64,000 nucleotides of DNA from Chitinophagales bacterium (GCA_017303455.1 JAFLBM010000019.1:35535-99534), one strand, 5' to 3'. Shown: positions 42,686-50,900, counted from the stretch's first letter. The notes: generated by a model from the sequence alone, not told the origin. Made by a program: numbers and translations.

Positions 42686-43813
42686 ATGAACAAGGAAACT
42701 GTTCAGCAAACTCCTACTTACCTGGAGGAGTTTAAAAGAAAAGGTTATTCCCGCAAGGATTTTTTGAAATTTTGTACACTGATGGCTGCTTACCTCGGCC
42801 TTGAAAATGCTGCCATCGGGCAGGTGGTAAAGGCAATGACGGTAAAACCCAGGCTCCCGGTGATCTGGCTGCATTTCCAGGAATGTACCTGCTGCAGTGA
42901 ATCCTTCATCCGTTCTTCTCACCCCATTGTAGCGGATGTACTGCTCGACCAGATCTCGCTGGATTATTCTGAAACACTGATGGCCGCTTCCGGCTTCCAG
43001 GCAGAAGAAGCCATGAAGAATACCATGACCAAATACAAAGGTGAATATATATTATGCGTGGAAGGCAGTGTGCCCACCGCTGCGGATGGTGTGTATTGCA
43101 TGATCGGCGGAAAAACCTCTATGCAGATATTGGAAGAAGCAGCAGAAGGTGCCAAAGCCGTGATTGCATGGGGCAGTTGCGCCAGCAATGGTTGTGTACA
43201 GGCTGCGAAACCTAATCCAACATCTGCCACACCAATACATAAACTCCTCAAAGGAAAACCCATCATCAAAGTGCCGGGTTGTCCCCCGATTGGTGAAGTA
43301 ATGGCCGGTGTTATTGTGCATGTGGTTACGTTTGGCCGCTTACCTGAACTCGATGGTTTGGGAAGACCCAAAGCATTTTACAGTAAGAGAGTGCATGATA
43401 CCTGCTACCGCAGACCCTATTATGATGCCGGTCTGTATGTAGAAAGTTTTGATGATGATAATGCGAAAAAGGGATATTGTTTATATAAGGTAGGTTGTAA
43501 AGGTCCATCCACCTATAATGCCTGTGGTGTTACCAAGTGGAATAATGGTGTCAGCTTCCCGATCCAGTCAGGGCATGGTTGCTTTGGATGCAGCGAAGAA
43601 AATTACTGGGACAACGGACGCATTTATGAAAGAGCTTCTGCCTTCCCCGGCTTTGGTATTGAGGCTACCGCCGACCAGGTTGGTAAAGTGGCATTAGGTG
43701 TTACCGCTGTCGCCTTAGGTGCACATGCGGTGATGACCAATGTCCGCAAGCGAAAACTGATCAAAGGATTGGAAAAAGAGGGTAAGGATAGTGAACATGA
43801 ACTGAAAGACTAA
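42686..43813 (+). CDS. [NiFe]-hydrogenase small subunit, oxygen-tolerant type
   Basis: 375 residues. It carries the Fe-S relay of a membrane-bound uptake hydrogenase. The proximal-cluster region has six Cys (67, 69, 70 in ECTCCSES; 165 and 170 in GSCASNGC; 199 in VPGCPP) where standard enzymes have Gly at two positions; this is the [4Fe-3S] signature of O2-tolerant group 1d enzymes. A C-terminal hydrophobic helix (VALGVTAVALGAHAVMTNV) with a basic end would anchor it. The export signal is unusual: YSRKDFLKFC instead of RRxFLK. It is followed by the large subunit. Confidence 0.95.
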   Translation: MNKETVQQTPTYLEEFKRKGYSRKDFLKFCTLMAAYLGLENAAIGQVVKAMTVKPRLPVIWLHFQECTCCSESFIRSSHPIVADVLLDQISLDYSETLMAASGFQAEEAMKNTMTKYKGEYILCVEGSVPTAADGVYCMIGGKTSMQILEEAAEGAKAVIAWGSCASNGCVQAAKPNPTSATPIHKLLKGKPIIKVPGCPPIGEVMAGVIVHVVTFGRLPELDGLGRPKAFYSKRVHDTCYRRPYYDAGLYVESFDDDNAKKGYCLYKVGCKGPSTYNACGVTKWNNGVSFPIQSGHGCFGCSEENYWDNGRIYERASAFPGFGIEATADQVGKVALGVTAVALGAHAVMTNVRKRKLIKGLEKEGKDSEHELKD

Positions 43814-43845
43814 ACCCATTTAACTGACTTTACAAACTGTAAATA

Positions 43846-45570
43846 ATGAGTACAAGAATTGTTGTTGACCCCGTTACGAGAATCGAAGGTCACTTACGCA
43901 TAGAAGCAGATATTGAAGATGGAAAAATAAAAGACGCTTTCAGCAGTGGCACCATGGTGCGGTTGCTGGAAGAAATTTTAAAAGGCCGTGATCCCCGTGA
44001 TGCCTGGGCTTTCGTGGGCCGTGTATGCGGCGTGTGTACTTCCGTACACTCCCTCACTTCTGTCCGTTGCGTGGAAGATGCATTGGATATTGTGGTGCCG
44101 CCGAATGCAGAAATGGTGCGGAACATTATGTTCTGTGCCCAGTACATGCACGATCATGTGGTCCACTTCTATCATTTGCATGCCATGGATTGGGTGGATG
44201 TGGTGAATGCCTTAAAAGCAGATCCGAAAAAAACATCGGAACTGGCACAAAGTATTTCACACTGGCCCAAATCATCACCCGGTTATTTCAGCGACCTGCA
44301 AAAGCGCATCACCAAATTTGTAGAAAGCGGGCAGCTCGGTATTTTCAGTAATGGCTACTGGGGACATCCTGCTTATAAATTACCAGCCGAAGTAAACCTG
44401 ATCGGTTTGGCCCACTATCTCGAAGCATTGGAATGGCAGAAAGAGATCGTGAAGATCCATACCATCTTTGGTGGTAAGAACCCGCACCCGAATTATTTAG
44501 TAGGTGGTATGGCCTGTGCCATCACTACCGATGATATCAGCGGACTGAATGCAGAACGCCTGGCTTATGTGGGCCAGTTGCTGCAACAGGGTAAAGAGTT
44601 TATTGAGCAGGTATATATTCCTGACCTGATGGCCATCGCTTCTTTCTATAAAGATTGGGGTGCTATCGGCGGCGGATTGGGTAACTATATGGCTTATGGC
44701 GATCTGCCCTGGAATGGTTACCGGGATACGTCTTCGTATAAATTCCCTTCGGGAGTTATTTTAAATAAGGATATCAGTAAAGTGTATGATGTGGACCTGC
44801 GGAAAGATGATGAAGTGCAGGAATTCATTGATCATTCCTGGTATGAATACAAGGGCGGTGATAAAGGCGGCCTGCATCCCTGGAAAGGTGAAAGTAAAAT
44901 AAAATACACCGGTCCGAAACCTCCGTTCCAGAATTTAGATACCACGCAGAAATACAGTTACCTGAAAACACCACGCTGGAAAGGGAATGCAGTGGAAGTA
45001 GGTCCGTTATCAAGAATGCTGGTGGGTTATGCAAGAGGAAGAGAAGATTTTAAAGAAGTAGTGGATAAAGCACTCACTGATCTGAATGTGCCTATCACCG
45101 CATTATTCTCCACACTCGGCCGCACAGCAGCCCGTGGCTTGGAAAGTACACTCGTGGCACAATGGGGCCTTGATTTTTACCACCAGTTATTGGAGAATAT
45201 AAAGAATGGTGATACAAGGATGGCGGATTCCACCAAGAGAGATCCTTCCAAATGGCCGGACAAAGCATTGGGTGTGGGCCATTCAGAAGCTCCCCGTGGT
45301 GCACTGGCCCATTGGATCAATATAGAAGATCAGAAAATTGCCAACTATCAATTAGTGGTGCCCACCACCTGGAATGCATCACCAAGAGATGGTAAAGGAC
45401 AGGTATCTGCTTATGAAGCAGCGTTAAGAGACACGCCGATAGCAGATATTAAGCAACCGCTGGAGATCATCAGGACGATCCATTCCTTCGATCCCTGCCT
45501 CGCCTGTGCGGTGCACCTGTATGATGAGGACGGAAAACAAATCAGCCGCATCAGCATTCTGGGCGATTAA
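43846..45570 (+). CDS. [NiFe]-hydrogenase large subunit
   Basis: 574 residues holding the Ni-Fe site. The L1 motif is RVCGVC (Cys 61, Cys 64) and L2 is DPCLACAVH (Cys 551, Cys 554). The maturation protease would cut after His 557, releasing a 17-residue C-terminal peptide. VDPVTRIEGHLRIE marks the N-terminus. It splits H2 on the periplasmic side and sends electrons through the small subunit to cytochrome b. It lies 32 bases after the small subunit. Confidence 0.96.
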   Translation: MSTRIVVDPVTRIEGHLRIEADIEDGKIKDAFSSGTMVRLLEEILKGRDPRDAWAFVGRVCGVCTSVHSLTSVRCVEDALDIVVPPNAEMVRNIMFCAQYMHDHVVHFYHLHAMDWVDVVNALKADPKKTSELAQSISHWPKSSPGYFSDLQKRITKFVESGQLGIFSNGYWGHPAYKLPAEVNLIGLAHYLEALEWQKEIVKIHTIFGGKNPHPNYLVGGMACAITTDDISGLNAERLAYVGQLLQQGKEFIEQVYIPDLMAIASFYKDWGAIGGGLGNYMAYGDLPWNGYRDTSSYKFPSGVILNKDISKVYDVDLRKDDEVQEFIDHSWYEYKGGDKGGLHPWKGESKIKYTGPKPPFQNLDTTQKYSYLKTPRWKGNAVEVGPLSRMLVGYARGREDFKEVVDKALTDLNVPITALFSTLGRTAARGLESTLVAQWGLDFYHQLLENIKNGDTRMADSTKRDPSKWPDKALGVGHSEAPRGALAHWINIEDQKIANYQLVVPTTWNASPRDGKGQVSAYEAALRDTPIADIKQPLEIIRTIHSFDPCLACAVHLYDEDGKQISRISILGD

Positions 45571-45588
45571 TCTTTTAAACGGATTTCT

Positions 45589-46314
45589 ATGGCAACGCAA
45601 AAATCAACTGTTCATAAACTTCGCCGTGTCTATGTGTGGGAACAACCTGTCCGCATCTACCACTGGCTGAATGCACTCGTCATCATCGTACTCATCGCCA
45701 CCGGGTTTTATATTGCTGATCCGCTGGTGATACAAAGTGGTAAGGAACCTTCCCAGCGTTTTGTGATGGGATGGGTGCGACTGATCCACTTTATTGCTTC
45801 GTATATTTTCTTTTTCAATTTCCTGTTCCGCATCTATTGGGGTTTTGTGGGAAATAAATATGCCAACTGGAAACAATTCATTCCTACTTCCCGCAAGTTC
45901 TTTAAAGAAATGTGGCATGTATTCAAGATGGATATCCTGATGCTGCGGGGAAAAGAACATATGAGTGTGGGGCATAACGCTATGGCCGGCTTTATTTATT
46001 TCTTTACGTTCCTTGCCTTTTTGGTGCAATGCCTCACCGGTTTTGGTTTATATGCTTCCATGAGCACCAGCTGGTTCCCTAAATTATTTTCCTGGGTGCC
46101 GGCTATGTTTGGTGGTGATATTTTCCTGCGCCAGGTGCACCACTGGACCATGTGGTTCTTCATCCTGTTTGCGGTGATCCATGTCTATCTCGTCTTCTAC
46201 CATGATTACGTGGAGGGCCGCGGTGAAATGAGCAGCATGGGTGGTGGCTGGAAATTTATTGAAGAAGATGTTTTCACGCATAACAAAGAATTACCGAATG
46301 CACCTAAAAGCTGA
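45589..46314 (+). CDS. Ni/Fe-hydrogenase b-type cytochrome subunit
   Basis: 241 residues with four membrane helices (ALVIIVLIATGFYI; FIASYIFFFNFLFRIYWG; AGFIYFFTFLAFLVQCLTGFGLY; WTMWFFILFAVIHVYLVFY) and His in the positions expected for two b haems (VRIYHWLNAL, RLIHFIAS, RQVHHWTMW, VIHVYLVF). It is of the HupC/HyaC type and passes electrons from H2 to menaquinone. It is 18 bases after the large subunit and overlaps the protease gene. Confidence 0.95.
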   Translation: MATQKSTVHKLRRVYVWEQPVRIYHWLNALVIIVLIATGFYIADPLVIQSGKEPSQRFVMGWVRLIHFIASYIFFFNFLFRIYWGFVGNKYANWKQFIPTSRKFFKEMWHVFKMDILMLRGKEHMSVGHNAMAGFIYFFTFLAFLVQCLTGFGLYASMSTSWFPKLFSWVPAMFGGDIFLRQVHHWTMWFFILFAVIHVYLVFYHDYVEGRGEMSSMGGGWKFIEEDVFTHNKELPNAPKS

Positions 46315-46804
46315 TCATACGGACCGCATCCTGGTCATGGGCATCGGGAATTACCTGATGGGGGATGAAGGCGTGGGTGTACACCTGGCCGAAATACTGG
46401 AAGGCTATACATTACCTCCCAATGTGGATGTGGTGGATGGCGGCACCGGTGGTTTTCACCTGCTGGAGTATTTTGAAAAATATAAAGAGGTAATACTCGT
46501 GGATGCCACCCTCGATAACAATCCTGTGGGGCATATCCGGCTGATACAACCCAAATTCGCTTCCGATTTCCCGAAAGCCATGAGCACACATGATATCGGT
46601 TTGAAGGATATGATGAGCTCCTTACAACTGATGGGCAAAGTGCCCCGCATTCATTTATTCGTGGTGAGCATTGAAAGCATCCAGCAACAGGGTATTGAGT
46701 TAACACCCGAAATTGCGGCCATCATGCCCGAACTGATCGAACAGGTGATCAGCCAGGTGGACCTGGTCAATGAACAACTGGCCGAACCGGTAAGCACCGT
46801 ATAA
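46298..46804 (+). CDS. Hydrogenase maturation endopeptidase (HupD/HyaD)
   Basis: 168 residues from an ATG that overlaps the cytochrome b stop by 17 bases; the longer frame upstream is ruled out by that overlap. The motif GIGNYLMGDEGVGVHL (with Glu 24) and DGGTGGFHLLEY, VDATLDN and STHDIGLKDM give the nickel-sensing Glu, Asp and His. It cleaves the large subunit C-terminus after Ni insertion. It is the last gene of the structural operon, which ends at a terminator. Confidence 0.93.
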   Translation: MHLKADHTDRILVMGIGNYLMGDEGVGVHLAEILEGYTLPPNVDVVDGGTGGFHLLEYFEKYKEVILVDATLDNNPVGHIRLIQPKFASDFPKAMSTHDIGLKDMMSSLQLMGKVPRIHLFVVSIESIQQQGIELTPEIAAIMPELIEQVISQVDLVNEQLAEPVSTV

Positions 46805-46830
46805 ATTTTATTGGACGAATGCAAACAACC

Positions 46831-46858
46831 AGGCCTGCCTGTATGGGCGGGCCTTTTT
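46831..46858 (+). terminator. Intrinsic terminator of the hydrogenase operon
   Basis: AGGCCTGCC (46831-46839), loop TGTATG, GGCGGGCCT (46846-46854) with one mismatch, then Ts to 46858. Confidence 0.85.
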
Positions 46859-46870
46859 ATGGGCTGAGTT

Positions 46871-46922
46871 CATCACCGGGGTAATAGAATAAACTGGAGA
46901 AATGGGAAGATTCGGAGAGCGA
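46871..46922. repeat. Decayed copy of the double-hairpin repeat
   Basis: It aligns along its length with the copy at 50846-50892 (ATCACCGGGGTAATAGAATA against ATCGCCGGAGGCGATAGAAT), with a small deletion and several changes that break the stems. It lies just after the minus-strand gene ending at 46940. Confidence 0.6.
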
Positions 46923-46939
46923 AGAATTTCAACTAAAGT

Positions 46940-47242
46940 TTAAATCCTATGCTCATTATCTGTCTTCCAATTAAAATTTAGTGCTCCACACCTTGGACAA
47001 TTGATGTATTGTTGATCTATTTTATCAAAACCACAATGATTACAATGTCCGTAATTTATGTTGATATGAGTTACAATATACTTAGCATCTCTGTGACAAA
47101 GCCTAAAATTGTCTGTAATATATTTTATTGAATGAATAGGTGATTGGATTGTTAACTCCAGCAACCTGCTTTTTTCTGATTGAGTAAAATCCGGAATTTC
47201 AATTCCCTCTTTTGGTAAACAATTTTTACACTGAACTTTCAT
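46940..47242 (-). CDS. Small zinc-ribbon protein, unknown
   Basis: 100 residues, soluble, with several CxxC-type pairs: CKNC at the N-terminus, CNHCG and CPRCGALN near the C-terminus. The last two pairs form a plausible zinc ribbon. It is AT-rich compared with the hydrogenase genes and on the opposite strand. I do not recognise a named family. It starts the island of small orphan genes, 27 bases after the 154-residue gene. Confidence 0.55.
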   Translation of the reverse strand: MKVQCKNCLPKEGIEIPDFTQSEKSRLLELTIQSPIHSIKYITDNFRLCHRDAKYIVTHININYGHCNHCGFDKIDQQYINCPRCGALNFNWKTDNEHRI

Positions 47243-47269
47243 GTCTGTCTGAAATTGGGGAAGGCGGCT

Positions 47270-47734
47270 CTACCAAAACTTCCACCAAGGCTTTTTATTT
47301 GAGGTCGTTTTTAAATTATTAATTGTCTCGTCAGAATTGGTGTCTTCAATCGGATATCCGCCATTTGTAAAATAACTCTCGTCATAAAACTCTCCATCAT
47401 CACCTCTGACCTTACCGTTAAGCTTCTTAGCAATCATAATCATTTTCCTTATTGTGTTGTCATCAGGGTTTTTTGTACTGATACTGCCCAAATAATAGTC
47501 AAACCAGGGGACGATAGCAGCATCAGCTTTTGGGTGTCCAACCCAATCGCAGAAGCCTGGCCTGTTTTGCCACTCGCCGGGTAAAATTCCTGGGACCTCA
47601 CTGTCATAACCATTGGTTAGTTGCAATTCAGGATCCGATTCAACATATTGTAGCCATTCCTCTAAAGTGATATTGCTATCTTCTTCAAAGTCCGACCAAT
47701 CATTTTGTCTAACTATGGTAAGGTCATAGCCCAT
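47270..47734 (-). CDS. Small acidic soluble protein, possibly immunity-type
   Basis: 154 residues, acidic, starting MGYDLTIVRQNDWSDFEED and ending with an aromatic tail (KKPWWKFW). Motif-like features are EWLQYVESDPELQLTNGY and WFDYYLGSISTKNPDD. It looks like proteins found scattered in accessory regions and near polymorphic toxins, but no toxin gene is present here, so an immunity role is only a guess. No signal peptide or membrane segment. It is AT-rich. Confidence 0.5.
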   Translation of the reverse strand: MGYDLTIVRQNDWSDFEEDSNITLEEWLQYVESDPELQLTNGYDSEVPGILPGEWQNRPGFCDWVGHPKADAAIVPWFDYYLGSISTKNPDDNTIRKMIMIAKKLNGKVRGDDGEFYDESYFTNGGYPIEDTNSDETINNLKTTSNKKPWWKFW

Positions 47735-47910
47735 AAGGTTCTATTATTTTATAGAGATTCGGCTAAATTGTACACAATATTCAAATGTTTTCAAAGCCAG
47801 AAAATTCATTGTTAGCCCAGCCCTGCACAAATGCCCATTTGAAAATATGTTGCTGAAGTTAAGAACTAAAGCTTAAAATTAAATGTGGCGCTCAAGCCGT
47901 CGTTGCGTTC

Positions 47911-47956
47911 ATCGCCGGGGGCGAAAAACAAAACTGCCAAACTGGAAGTTTGGCAG
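47911..47956. repeat. Double-hairpin repeat, copy 1 (with compensatory base pair)
   Basis: The first stem is ATCGCC-GGG-GGCGA (47911-47924); the second is CTGCCAAACT (47934-47943), GGA, AGTTTGGCAG (47947-47956). Other copies have CTGCGAAACT with AGTTTCGCAG, so both partners of one pair have changed. It lies 25 bases after the esterase stop and, read on the minus strand, the second stem is followed by TTTTGTTTTT, so it also works as a terminator. Confidence 0.8.
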
Positions 47957-47981
47957 AAAGGATTTAAATATATCTCTAATA

Positions 47982-49457
47982 TCAATCAGCGTTCCTGATC
48001 CGCTTATCAAACTCGGCCTGCATCCGCTGTGTAAAGGCTGGGCTCCAGATACTCCAGTGGTTGGCACCCGGTATTAGTTCGGCAACGGCTGCTGCCTGCA
48101 GGCTGTTCACCCGTTGCTGAAAAAGGGCCACCGAACGATCGAGGTAAAAATTATCTTCGGCACCGGCAAACACATGTATCTTATTGCGGAGTTTGTTTTC
48201 TAGTTTGGGCCAGTGCTGTTGTAAATAATAACTGAGATCATAAGCCTTCCAGCTTTCCACCACTTTTTTATTCAGCACCCCGGTGTGGCGGTCGAATAAT
48301 AAGGCCGGCTTTCCATCTTTACCCAACACGCCAAATTCAGCTTCAAAAGATTGTTGCTGCCCGCCATCACCCATAAAATATTCAAACTGCATAAAGTTTT
48401 TCATCGTGGATACATACTGACCTTTCCAAAAAAAGAAGGGACGTATGGTACCGGCACTGTCGGTGTACATATTCGCCGCAGGATCATAAATATTGATACT
48501 GGTGAAATCCCGGAAATCAACCGGGTCGGGTGATACGGCCCAGCAGGCACCAAAGGCATCGGGGTAATGCAGTTGCAACCACAAAGCTCCGTAACCACCG
48601 GAGCTTTGCCCGGCAATAAAGTATTGTGAAGCATCCTTACCGATCCGGTATTGCTGTTGCAAATAAGGAATAAGTTCGGTGACCAGTGCTTTGCCCCAGG
48701 GGCCATTCACTCTCGAATCCACAAACGCATGCAATCCCCAGGGTGTTTGTGTTTCCGGGTTCAGGTACACATAGATCTTTTCTTTGCCCAGGTTCATACC
48801 ATAGCGTTGAGCTGTCTGAGCTTGTGCCACCTCATAATGCGTGCCGCCCCAGCCGGGAATGATAAAGATTACCGGGTATTGTTTGTTGGGATTTACGCCA
48901 TACGAAGCCGGCAGCTTTATCCCGGCTTTGATATACATATTCTTTTTATGAAAATCACCCAGCAGTTTGCTTGTAAAAACAACCTGTTTCACCGAATCAC
49001 TTTCCCGGAAGGTTCTTTCTTTAAATGTTTTGCTGATAATAAAATGGGCTTCACTGCTTTCACCGGCGGTTACTTTCAGCAGCACATCTTTGGGGGAATA
49101 GAGATTACCGGGAGCAGCGGTATTCACCCGTTCTTCATTGTTTATATCCAGTACCGCCGCCATTTTATAATAGCCGGGCTTCAATTGATTTAGTTTGACC
49201 GGGTAAGCGGCAACGGTTGAATCGATCAGCAACGGTTGCTGTCCATCCCAGTTGCGGATGTCTTTGATAAACGTGGGAGTGGGTGTAAAAGGATCAGGGT
49301 CCTGTACGCCTTTGGTAGTATCGGGCTGAGAAAAAATATACAGGCGGCCGCTGACCGTTTTGCGGACTGCAGAGTCCAGGTGAATATATAAACGTATATC
49401 CTGTGCCTGTAAGCCACCGGCCAGTAACAAACCAAGCAAGAAGGTAAGTACCCGCAT
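47982..49457 (-). CDS. Secreted alpha/beta-hydrolase (esterase D-like)
   Basis: About 491 residues from the ATG at 49457, where a signal peptide begins (MRVLTFLLGLLLAGGLQA). Residues 20-165 form a beta-rich N-terminal domain; the rest is an esterase of the Esterase_D/Fes type with nucleophile loop FIAGQSSGGYGALW (Ser in GQSSGG), an Asp likely near VFAGAEDNFYLD and the catalytic His in PGANHWSIWSP. It probably hydrolyses esters such as siderophore or acyl/feruloyl esters in the periplasm; the substrate is unknown. Its 5' end is partly duplicated just upstream. Confidence 0.8.
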   Translation of the reverse strand: MRVLTFLLGLLLAGGLQAQDIRLYIHLDSAVRKTVSGRLYIFSQPDTTKGVQDPDPFTPTPTFIKDIRNWDGQQPLLIDSTVAAYPVKLNQLKPGYYKMAAVLDINNEERVNTAAPGNLYSPKDVLLKVTAGESSEAHFIISKTFKERTFRESDSVKQVVFTSKLLGDFHKKNMYIKAGIKLPASYGVNPNKQYPVIFIIPGWGGTHYEVAQAQTAQRYGMNLGKEKIYVYLNPETQTPWGLHAFVDSRVNGPWGKALVTELIPYLQQQYRIGKDASQYFIAGQSSGGYGALWLQLHYPDAFGACWAVSPDPVDFRDFTSINIYDPAANMYTDSAGTIRPFFFWKGQYVSTMKNFMQFEYFMGDGGQQQSFEAEFGVLGKDGKPALLFDRHTGVLNKKVVESWKAYDLSYYLQQHWPKLENKLRNKIHVFAGAEDNFYLDRSVALFQQRVNSLQAAAVAELIPGANHWSIWSPAFTQRMQAEFDKRIRNAD

Positions 49458-49467
49458 ATGTTTTTGT

Positions 49468-49710
49468 TTAAAGATATATGAGTACATCTTTTAAGAGCAG
49501 GTTCCCTGCATCAACAGTTAAATTGGGTGGTTGAAATGTGGTTTGGGGCTGATTTTTGGGGATTGGTAGATCGCCGGAGGCGATAAAATAAAGCTGCGAA
49601 ACTGGAAGTTTCGCAGAGCTGGAAGAGTCCAGGTGTATATATAACCGTATATCCTGTGCCTGTAAGCAAGCAGCCAGTAACAATCCAACCAACCCGGTAA
49701 GTAACCGCAT
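49468..49710 (-). pseudogene. Truncated duplicate of the esterase 5' end
   Basis: The frame starts MRLLTGLVGLLLAACLQAQD, then IRLYIHLDSSSSAKL, clearly matching the esterase N-terminus (MRVLTFLLGLLLAGGLQAQD, then IRLYIHLDSAVRKT). After about 30 residues it runs into the duplicated upstream region and the hairpin repeat, coding nonsense. It still has a signal peptide and could be expressed as an 80-residue peptide, but it looks like a by-product of the tandem duplication. Confidence 0.75.
49570..49616. repeat. Double-hairpin repeat, copy 2
   Basis: ATCGCC-GGA-GGCGAT (49570-49584), a short A-rich spacer, then CTGCGAAACT-GGA-AGTTTCGCAG (49594-49616). Both stems are perfect. It is part of tandem unit 1. 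Confidence 0.85.
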
Positions 49711-49822
49711 ATATTTTTGTTTAAAGATAGAGTGCCAGTTCTTTTAAGAACAGGTTCACTGCATCAACCGTTAAATGGAGTGGTTAAACTGTGGATTGGG
49801 GTTGTTTTTTGAGGGTTGGCTG

Positions 49823-49865
49823 ATCGCCGGAGGCGATAAAATAAAGCTGCGAAACTGGAAGTTTG
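49823..49865. repeat. Double-hairpin repeat, copy 3 (3' end lost)
   Basis: The first stem ATCGCC-GGA-GGCGAT (49823-49837) is intact. The second has CTGCGAAACT-GGA-AGTTT then diverges to GACTGATC. It is 29 bases beyond the stop of the minus-strand gene at 49894 and is the copy in tandem unit 2. Confidence 0.85.
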
Positions 49866-49893
49866 ACTGATCTAGGGATTGGTCAAGGCACAT

Positions 49894-50283
49894 TTAAAAA
49901 TCGTATAGATTATCCATTTTTTTGAGGTCTTCTATCTGGTAAGCTTTTGTTACTGGGGATTTAAGTTTTTTGTTTACATCTAAGTCGTCAGGAAACTGAG
50001 TTACAAAGACAGAGTCTTTTTTACATTCAATAAATATTTTCCCATTTACTTCATCAAATGCACCCAAAAAAATCCTAAAACTCGTTGAATCTGTTAACCA
50101 TTGCCCATCTCTGTCTCCACCCCATGCACCCTGACCAAAAGTGCTAAATATTTCCGTATATAAACTGTCACATACTTTGAAAGTCCATTTGTGGTTTTTT
50201 CTACTCTTGTCATTTATGCACCCTTGAAACGCAAAGGAAGTTATTAGTAAAATAAAAATAATGCTTCTACTGATTTTATTCAT
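49894..50283 (-). CDS. Small lipoprotein, unknown
   Basis: 129 residues with a lipoprotein signal (IIFILLITSFAFQGC, Cys 22). The mature part has no family I recognise (WTFKVCDSLYTEIFSTFGQG; DSTSFRIFLGAFDEVNG). It is AT-rich and part of the orphan-gene island. It ends just before a double-hairpin repeat. Confidence 0.55.
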   Translation of the reverse strand: MNKISRSIIFILLITSFAFQGCINDKSRKNHKWTFKVCDSLYTEIFSTFGQGAWGGDRDGQWLTDSTSFRIFLGAFDEVNGKIFIECKKDSVFVTQFPDDLDVNKKLKSPVTKAYQIEDLKKMDNLYDF

Positions 50284-50354
50284 TTGTTAAGTTTGATGTA
50301 CAGTGGTGAACAGTCGTCCAATGAAATTATTGCTAATGTTAAAGGCTGCCGATA

Positions 50355-50378
50355 TAGCGATATGCTGTGCTACAATAG
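50355..50378. repeat. Shared spacer motif, copy A
   Basis: TAGCGATATGCTGTGCTAC, 16 of 19 bases identical to TAGCGACATTCTGTGTTAC at 50763-50781. Both lie in spacers on the two sides of the frameshifted gene. Confidence 0.45.
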
Positions 50379-50390
50379 TCAGAACTGAGA

Positions 50391-50716
50391 CTATACTTTA
50401 AGAATTTCAAAAGATAAACCATACCCAGCGTCATTTAGAGTTTTTTCTGCCCTTTCTAAAAAATACAACCTGTTTCATTCGGTTCATATTTTGCCTTTAT
50501 ATCAATTACAATATTTCTATTTTTAGCATCAGGATATGCCTCATACAAACTCCCGTTTTCAATTCCTGCCAAATAAGCATTAATCTTATTTTGCAATATC
50601 AAAAGATGTTCATTTTGAGCATTCCACTCTAACTGGTCGGCAATAACAAGCATAGCATCTCCTGTTGTTGCATTGATTGCGACAAAGTCAATAACTGTTA
50701 AATCATCTACTGGCAT
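50391..50716 (-). pseudogene. DUF6572-like protein with a single-base frameshift
   Basis: The intact frame (50456-50716, 86 residues) starts MPVDDLTVIDFVAIN and has LVIADQLEWNAQNEHLLILQ and IENGSLYEAYPDAK, a DUF6572-like pattern, then stops at GCIF. In the next frame the expected C-terminus continues: FLERAEKTLNDAGYGLSFEI, ending at 50391. The break is in a run of six Ts (minus strand, about 50457-50462); a seventh T would restore one frame of about 107 residues. This may be a real mutation, a sequencing error at a homopolymer, or slippage. Confidence 0.7.
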
Positions 50717-50762
50717 ATTTCTTTTAATTTTAAATCGTTCTTAAAGTCCGGACTTGTCTATG

Positions 50763-50785
50763 TAGCGACATTCTGTGTTACTTAG
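50763..50785. repeat. Shared spacer motif, copy B
   Basis: TAGCGACATTCTGTGTTAC; see the partner at 50355. It lies in the spacer upstream (minus strand) of the frameshifted gene. Confidence 0.45.
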
Positions 50786-50845
50786 GCCCAGACTGTTGCT
50801 GAGTAAATATATTAAAGCTGAGAATATCTTTCATAGGACAGGCCT

Positions 50846-50892
50846 ATCGCCGGAGGCGATAGAATAAAACTGCGAAACTGGAAGTTTCGCAG
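50846..50892. repeat. Double-hairpin repeat, copy 4
   Basis: ATCGCC-GGA-GGCGAT (50846-50860) and CTGCGAAACT-GGA-AGTTTCGCAG (50870-50892), both perfect. It lies 8 bases past the stop of the lipoprotein gene at 50901 and, on the minus strand, the second stem is followed by a T-rich stretch, as in a terminator. Confidence 0.85.
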
Positions 50893-50900
50893 AGCGGGGC

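Larger units (their letters stand above)
49371..49869. repeat. Imperfect tandem duplication, about 250 bp per unit
   Basis: Unit 1 is 49371-49623 and unit 2 about 49624-49869, offset 253 bases. Each holds the first codons of the esterase signal peptide and mature start, its upstream region and one double-hairpin repeat. Matches include AGAGTCCAGGTG and GTATATCCTGTGCCTGTAAG; they differ by scattered substitutions, so it is not recent. Confidence 0.8.

Noticed and set aside
48651..49193. 180-codon open frame on the plus strand opposite the esterase gene
   Set aside because: The minus-strand esterase has a signal peptide and catalytic motifs; this is its shadow.
46871..50892. Integron attC sites
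   Set aside because: The repeats lack the RYYYAAC/GTTRRRY core pair and the stems are short and symmetrical; no integrase is present.
47911..50892. CRISPR array
   Set aside because: Repeats are far apart with genes between them, not regularly spaced, and there are no cas genes.
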